This document shows, one piece after another, positions 59,853-64,000 of a DNA stretch of 64,000 nucleotides. Positions within the stretch are counted from its first letter, which is position 1. Every line of letters starts with the position of its first letter. The stretch lies in assembly GCF_004327355.1 (NCBI RefSeq), contig NZ_QJUM01000033.1:1-64000 (forward strand), given 5' to 3'. Below the pieces are notes generated by a model. That model had not been told where the DNA came from, searched no databases, and was given only the letters and a program-made list of their open reading frames with translations. The position numbers and the translations under genes are program-made. This DNA is from Phytopseudomonas dryadis (GTDB lineage Bacteria > Pseudomonadota > Gammaproteobacteria > Pseudomonadales > Pseudomonadaceae).

Positions 59853-60635
59853 ATGGTCTTCTTAATCTATATCCTGCTGGGCGCCGCTGCGGGCCTGCTG
59901 GCCGGTCTGTTCGGTGTCGGTGGCGGCATGATCATCGTGCCGGTGCTGGTCTTCAGCTTTACCGCCCAGGGCTTCGACAGCGCGGTGCTGACCCATATGG
60001 CGGTGGGCACCTCCCTGGCCACGATCCTGTTCACCTCGATCAACGCCGTGCGTGAGCACCATCGGCGCGGCGCGGTGCGCTGGGGCCTGTTCGTCTGGCT
60101 GACCCTCGGTATCGTGCTCGGCTCCGCCCTGGGCGCGCTGACGGCCGAGTCGATCGACGGCCAGCTGCTACAGAAGATCATCGGCGTGTTCGCCTTGTGC
60201 GTGGCCCTGCAGTTGGGCCTGGATCTCAAACCCAGGGCCGTCCGCGACGTGCCCGGCAGGCCGGCATTGAGTGTGGCGGGCGTGGTGATCGGCTGGGCGT
60301 CGGCGATCATCGGTATCGGCGGCGGTTCGCTGACCGTGCCCTTCCTGACCTGGCGCGGCGTATCGGTACAGCAGGCCGTGGCCACCTCGTCGGCCTGCGG
60401 CTGGCCCATCGCCGCGGCCGGTGCCCTGAGCTACCTGTGGCTGGGCTGGGGCGGGGAGCGTCTGCCCGAGTGGAGCCTGGGTTATGTTTACCTGCCCGCG
60501 TTGCTGGGCATCGCGCTGACCAGCGTATTTTTCGCGCGTACCGGCGCTCGTTTGGCGCACCGTCTTTCGCCGCGACTGCTCAAGCGCCTGTTCGCACTGT
60601 TGCTGGTCGCCGTCGGCCTGCATTTTCTGCTGTGA
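59853..60635 (+). CDS. TauE/SafE-family membrane transporter
   Basis: 260 residues with about eight hydrophobic helices and the two TauE/SafE repeats (GLLAGLFGVGGGMIIVPVL and WASAIIGIGGGSLTVPFL). Family members move sulfite, sulfoacetate or other organic anions. It lies 9 bp before lgt, as in P. aeruginosa. Confidence 0.92.
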   Translation: MVFLIYILLGAAAGLLAGLFGVGGGMIIVPVLVFSFTAQGFDSAVLTHMAVGTSLATILFTSINAVREHHRRGAVRWGLFVWLTLGIVLGSALGALTAESIDGQLLQKIIGVFALCVALQLGLDLKPRAVRDVPGRPALSVAGVVIGWASAIIGIGGGSLTVPFLTWRGVSVQQAVATSSACGWPIAAAGALSYLWLGWGGERLPEWSLGYVYLPALLGIALTSVFFARTGARLAHRLSPRLLKRLFALLLVAVGLHFLL

Positions 60636-60644
60636 GGAATCCTG

Positions 60645-61445
60645 ATGCTGCCTTACCCGAACATTGATCCGGTCGCCCTCGACCTGGGTTTCCTGCAGAT
60701 CCACTGGTATGGCCTGATGTACCTGGTCGGTATCGGCGGCGCCTGGTTCCTCGCTTCGCGCCGGCTGCACGCCTTCGATCCCACCTGGAGCAAGGAGAAA
60801 CTCTCCGACCTGGTGTTCTGGGTGGCCATGGGGGTGATCGTCGGCGGCCGCCTGGGTTACGTGCTGTTCTACGACCTGCCGGCCTACATCGCCAACCCGC
60901 TGCTGATTCTCGAGGTGTGGAAGGGCGGCATGTCGTTCCACGGCGGTCTGATCGGGGTGATGCTGGCCACCTGGTGGTTCGCCAGGCGCAACGGCAAGAG
61001 CTTCTTCGAACTGATGGACTTCATCGCGCCGCTGGTGCCCATCGGCCTGGGGGCGGGCCGGATCGGCAACTTCATCAACGCCGAACTGTGGGGCAAGGTC
61101 ACCGACGTGCCCTGGGCCATGGTCTTCCCCACCGGCGGGCCGGAGCCGCGCCACCCCTCGCAGCTGTACCAGTTCGCCCTGGAAGGGGTGGCGCTGTTCG
61201 CCATCCTCTGGTTCTACTCGCGCAAACCGCGGCCGACCATGGCGGTCTCGGGCCTGTTCGCGGTGTGCTACGGCATCTTCCGGTTCATCGTCGAGTTCGT
61301 CCGCGTGCCCGATGCCCAGCTCGGCTACCTGGCCTGGGGCTGGCTGACCATGGGCCAGGTGCTCTGCGTACCGATGATCCTCGCCGGCCTGGGCCTGATC
61401 GCCTATGCCTACAAACGCCAGGCCGCCCAGGGAGTCGCGCCATGA
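60645..61445 (+). CDS. lgt: Prolipoprotein diacylglyceryl transferase
   Basis: 266 residues with seven membrane segments. The Lgt signature GAGRIGNFINAELWGKVTD and the H-G-G-L motif in MSFHGGLIGVM (catalytic His region) are present. It adds diacylglycerol from phosphatidylglycerol to lipobox cysteines, so it serves the several lipoproteins encoded in this window. Stop overlaps thyA. Confidence 0.97.
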   Translation: MLPYPNIDPVALDLGFLQIHWYGLMYLVGIGGAWFLASRRLHAFDPTWSKEKLSDLVFWVAMGVIVGGRLGYVLFYDLPAYIANPLLILEVWKGGMSFHGGLIGVMLATWWFARRNGKSFFELMDFIAPLVPIGLGAGRIGNFINAELWGKVTDVPWAMVFPTGGPEPRHPSQLYQFALEGVALFAILWFYSRKPRPTMAVSGLFAVCYGIFRFIVEFVRVPDAQLGYLAWGWLTMGQVLCVPMILAGLGLIAYAYKRQAAQGVAP

Positions 61446-62236
61446 AACAGTACCTCGACCTGATGCGCCAGGTGCGCGAGAACGGCACCTTCAAGCGCGA
61501 CCGCACCGGCACCGGGACCTACAGCCTGTTCGCCCACCAGATGCGTTTCGACCTGGCCGACGGCTTTCCCCTGGTGACCACCAAGAAGTGTCACCTCAAG
61601 TCGATCATTCACGAGCTGCTGTGGTTCCTCCAGGGCGATACCAACATCCAGTACCTGAAGGACAACGGCGTGCGCATCTGGGACGAGTGGGCCGACGAGA
61701 ACGGCGACCTCGGCCCGGTCTATGGCTACCAGTGGCGCAACTGGCCGGCGCCGAACGGCGAGTCGGTCGACCAGATCAGCAAGCTGATCGAGATGATCAG
61801 GAACAACCCGGACTCGCGCCGGCTGATGGTGTCCGCCTGGAACCCCGCCCTGGTCGACCAGATGGCCCTGCCGCCCTGCCACGCGCTGTTCCAGTTCTAC
61901 GTCGCCGACGGCAAGCTCAGCTGCCAGCTGTACCAGCGCTCGGCGGACATCTTCCTCGGCGTGCCCTTCAATATCGCCAGCTACGCCCTGCTGACCCTGA
62001 TGGTGGCCCAGGTGTGCGGCCTGCAACCGGGCGAGTTCATCTGGACCGGCGGCGACTGCCACCTGTACGCCAACCACCTGGAACAGGCCGACCTGCAACT
62101 GAGCCGCGAACCGCTGCCGCTGCCGACCATGAAGCTCAACCCCGAGGTCAAGGATCTGTTCGCCTTCCGTTTCGAGGATTTCGAGCTGGTCGGCTACCAA
62201 GCGCACCCGCATATCAAGGCGCCGGTGGCGGTGTGA
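61442..62236 (+). CDS. thyA: Thymidylate synthase
   Basis: 264 residues from the ATG overlapping the lgt stop; longer frames are lgt out of frame. Conserved blocks GTFKRDRTGTGTYSLFAHQM, WDEWADENGDLGPVYGYQWR, the nucleophile region ALPPCHALFQFYV, and CQLYQRSADIFLGVPFNIAS are all intact. Makes dTMP from dUMP with methylene-THF. Confidence 0.98.
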   Translation: MKQYLDLMRQVRENGTFKRDRTGTGTYSLFAHQMRFDLADGFPLVTTKKCHLKSIIHELLWFLQGDTNIQYLKDNGVRIWDEWADENGDLGPVYGYQWRNWPAPNGESVDQISKLIEMIRNNPDSRRLMVSAWNPALVDQMALPPCHALFQFYVADGKLSCQLYQRSADIFLGVPFNIASYALLTLMVAQVCGLQPGEFIWTGGDCHLYANHLEQADLQLSREPLPLPTMKLNPEVKDLFAFRFEDFELVGYQAHPHIKAPVAV

Positions 62237-62339
62237 GGGGCGTTATGCGGGCGCTGCCGTGGCCATCTTCAGTGGCCTGTCCGGTGAGTTGCTTCGACCA
62301 ACGTGGTGTTTTCTGTTTCTGACTCTGGCTGGATTACGG

Positions 62340-62411
62340 GTCAGGTTTACATAGCGAATTCCATATGTAAATTTATCGCCTATTTACTTACATAAGGATT
62401 TTCCTGTGTAA
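62340..62411. promoter_or_regulatory. AT-rich island with repeated TTACATA motifs
   Basis: In a high-GC setting this stretch is strikingly AT-rich and has TTTACATA (62346-62353), its inverse TATGTAAA (62364-62371), TTACATA (62388-62394) and a weaker TGTGTAAG (62405-62412). The first two form an 8-bp inverted repeat with a 10-base spacer, operator-like. It lies just beyond the 3' end of fic and after thyA. Confidence 0.5.
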
Positions 62412-62425
62412 GAGCAGATGGGTTT

Positions 62426-63559
62426 TTATTTCATAAACAGGTCGAAATAACGCTTGAACAGATACAGGCGATTACGGCCATAGCCTGTGGTTTCCACCAG
62501 TACCTCCATCTGTTCCATGTGTTTGATCAGAGTATTGGCGCTCTGATGGGTAACTCCGAGGTACTCGGCGGCTTCGTTCACGCTGAGCATTGGTCGTTGG
62601 TAGAGGTACAGCAGCAACTTCTTGGCATTCTCCGCACGGCCACCCAGTGCGAGGATCTGGTGCTCGACCTCCTGGCGCAGGGCCATGATCGCCATGAAGG
62701 TCTCTTTACTGCTGGTGGCTGTCTCGACCACGGCGGTAAGGAAGAAGCGTAGCCAGTGCAGCAGGTCGTTGGAGCTGCGTACCACGGTCAGGGCATCGTA
62801 ATAGGCGCCACGATTGCGCTCGAAGAAATCCGACAGGTACAACGCCGGCTTGTGTAACAGCCCTTTATCCACCAGGTACAGCGTGATCAGCAGGCGGCCG
62901 ATCCGGCCGTTGCCGTCGAGAAACGGGTGGATGGTCTCGAACTGGTAGTGGCTCAGGGCAATGCGGATCAGGTCGGGCACCAGTACCTGTTCGTTGTGCC
63001 AGAACTTCTCCAGGTCGCCCATCAGTTCCGGCACTTCATCAGGATGCGGCGGTACGAACACCGCATTGTTCAGGTTGCTGCCGCCGATCCAGTTCTGCGA
63101 GGTGCGAAATTCCCCTGGCATCTTGTAATCGCCGCGCACGCCTTGCATCAGTACCCCATGGGTCTGCTTGAGTAGACGGATGGACAGCGGCAAGTGCTTG
63201 AGATCTTCGACGGCGGTATTGATCGCCTGGATATAGTTCTGCACCTCCTGCCAGTCGTCGCGCTTCTCCGGCGCTACCTGCTCCCTGCGCATGATGGCTT
63301 CATCCATCTGCGTCTGAGTGCCCTCGATGCGGCTGGAGGTATTGGCTTCCTTGGCGATATGCATACGGATGAACAGATCCACGTCCGGAACCATCAGCGA
63401 CAGCGCGTTGAGCTCTGCCAGCGCGCGCGAGGCACGTTCCAGTAACGTATTGAGCCGTGGGTCGAGCCACTGCCACTCGCCATTGATTGGCGTCGGTGAA
63501 AAGCTCTTGTACTGGTATTGCTGCAACCAGCGGCCTGAGGTGAATTGTTCGACTTGCAT
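62426..63559 (-). CDS. Fic-family protein with C-terminal winged helix
   Basis: 377 residues from the ATG at 63559 (AAGGA upstream); the frame stays open to the window edge but the upstream part overlaps the LysR end. An N-terminal segment with the inhibitory motif NTSSRIEG marks a class II Fic protein. The core HPFLDGNGRIGRLL is the active Fic motif with catalytic His, so it should transfer AMP to hydroxyl side chains. The C-terminal HTH (LSVNEAAEYLGVTHQSANTL) suggests DNA binding and autoregulation. Targets unknown. Confidence 0.92.
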   Translation of the reverse strand: MQVEQFTSGRWLQQYQYKSFSPTPINGEWQWLDPRLNTLLERASRALAELNALSLMVPDVDLFIRMHIAKEANTSSRIEGTQTQMDEAIMRREQVAPEKRDDWQEVQNYIQAINTAVEDLKHLPLSIRLLKQTHGVLMQGVRGDYKMPGEFRTSQNWIGGSNLNNAVFVPPHPDEVPELMGDLEKFWHNEQVLVPDLIRIALSHYQFETIHPFLDGNGRIGRLLITLYLVDKGLLHKPALYLSDFFERNRGAYYDALTVVRSSNDLLHWLRFFLTAVVETATSSKETFMAIMALRQEVEHQILALGGRAENAKKLLLYLYQRPMLSVNEAAEYLGVTHQSANTLIKHMEQMEVLVETTGYGRNRLYLFKRYFDLFMK

Positions 63560-63726
63560 CAGGCGAGTTCCTTGCCCTTGCGGTGCACGGGTAGTGAGGT
63601 TGAAGTGGCTGTCGTCCAGGCGACGGAGCATCCTTTCGATCGCCGCAGCATTGTTCGATTCCAGGGTTGTACGCGACGCATATCTCGCGTGCAACCGGTT
63701 GCGGCCCTTGGTCGTCACGCCAGGTA

Positions 63727-64000
63727 TCAGGCGCTTTTGCCCAGCCCATCGGCCAGATGATCGATCAGCACCCGCAGCTTCGGCGGCAGGTGCCGGGTCG
63801 GGCGGTAGAGAACCCAGGCGGTGCCCTGGTAGGAGCCGGTGTAGCGCCACTGCGGCAGCACCTGCAGCAGCTCGCCGTTGGCCAGCGCGGCGGCGGCGGT
63901 GAAGTGGGGCAGGCAGGCGATGCCCAAGTGATCCAGCGCGCCGCCAAGGCGTACTTCGCTGTGGTTGCTGGCGAAGCGTCCGTTCACCGTCACCACGCAC
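63727..64000 (-). CDS. C-terminal part of a LysR-type regulator (cut by the window edge)
   Basis: About 90 residues remain, ending at the stop 63727-63729. The text FASNHSEVRLGGALDHLGIACLP and the final HLPPKLRVLIDHLADGL are typical of the end of the LysR effector-binding domain. The DNA-binding half lies outside the window. 167 bp separate it from the fic start. Confidence 0.85.
   Translation of the reverse strand, partial: CVVTVNGRFASNHSEVRLGGALDHLGIACLPHFTAAAALANGELLQVLPQWRYTGSYQGTAWVLYRPTRHLPPKLRVLIDHLADGLGKSA

Overview
The window is GC-rich gammaproteobacterial chromosome and looks like a Pseudomonas of the P. aeruginosa / P. mendocina / P. alcaligenes type. The grounds are gene content and order: an HSI-I-like type VI secretion (T6SS) locus with the full TagQRST-PpkA-PppA-TagF control module, a cytochrome c5-like / cc4 / dsbA / endonuclease / GGDEF block, and a tauE-like / lgt / thyA block. 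All match P. aeruginosa neighbourhoods as I remember them. Pseudomonas-type palindromic repeats sit at convergent gene ends. No rRNA, tRNA, CRISPR array, insertion sequence or integrase was seen.

Layout. (1) 1-1,300: decayed DNA next to the T6SS locus, with a broken copy of a segment of the neighbouring effector gene, a DUF2750-like wreck and an intact DUF6000-like gene. (2) 1,322-21,188, minus strand: T6SS structural half in the order tssA, tssB, tssC, hcp, [amidase + immunity], tagJ, tssE, tssF, tssG, [lipase + putative immunity], clpV, vgrG with a metalloprotease tail, lipoprotein, DUF2169 adaptor, PAAR-like nuclease, immunity. (3) 21,189-21,541: divergent control region. (4) 21,542-38,888, plus strand: fha, tssJ, tssK, tssL, tssM, tagF, pppA, ppkA, tagT, tagS, tagR, tagQ, i.e. 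the membrane complex, baseplate adaptor and threonine-phosphorylation switch. (5) 38,889-40,876: repeats, then a divergent LysR/LysE pair. (6) 41,256-45,865: two periplasmic cytochromes c, DsbA, an exo/endonuclease-family protein and a diguanylate cyclase. (7) 46,126-49,565: acetate/succinate CoA-transferase, an M23 peptidase and another endonuclease-family gene flanked by a duplicated peptidase 3' end. (8) 49,907-58,064: a sigma-54-type promoter, a guanidine-I (ykkC) riboswitch and a tightly packed ten-gene operon: NitT/TauT-type ABC importer, desaturase-like diiron protein, two SDR genes (one gutted), EamA transporter, creatininase, cysteine hydrolase and an unrecognised protein. (9) 58,434-64,000: NRDE protein, a small unknown, TauE-like, lgt, thyA, a Fic protein and the end of a LysR gene.

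How it works together. The T6SS locus can build a complete apparatus and carries four chemically different candidate payloads (nuclease, metalloprotease, lipase, peptidoglycan amidase), each next to a plausible immunity gene. Three of the payload pairs sit at the tip-protein end or at joints where the P. aeruginosa locus, as I recall it, has none.

The most novel system is the riboswitch operon. Its promoter predicts nitrogen (RpoN) control and its leader predicts sensing of free guanidine. Its enzymes point to uptake and breakdown of a guanidino or creatinine-like compound, without the urea carboxylase or carboxyguanidine deiminase genes usually seen in guanidine assimilation.
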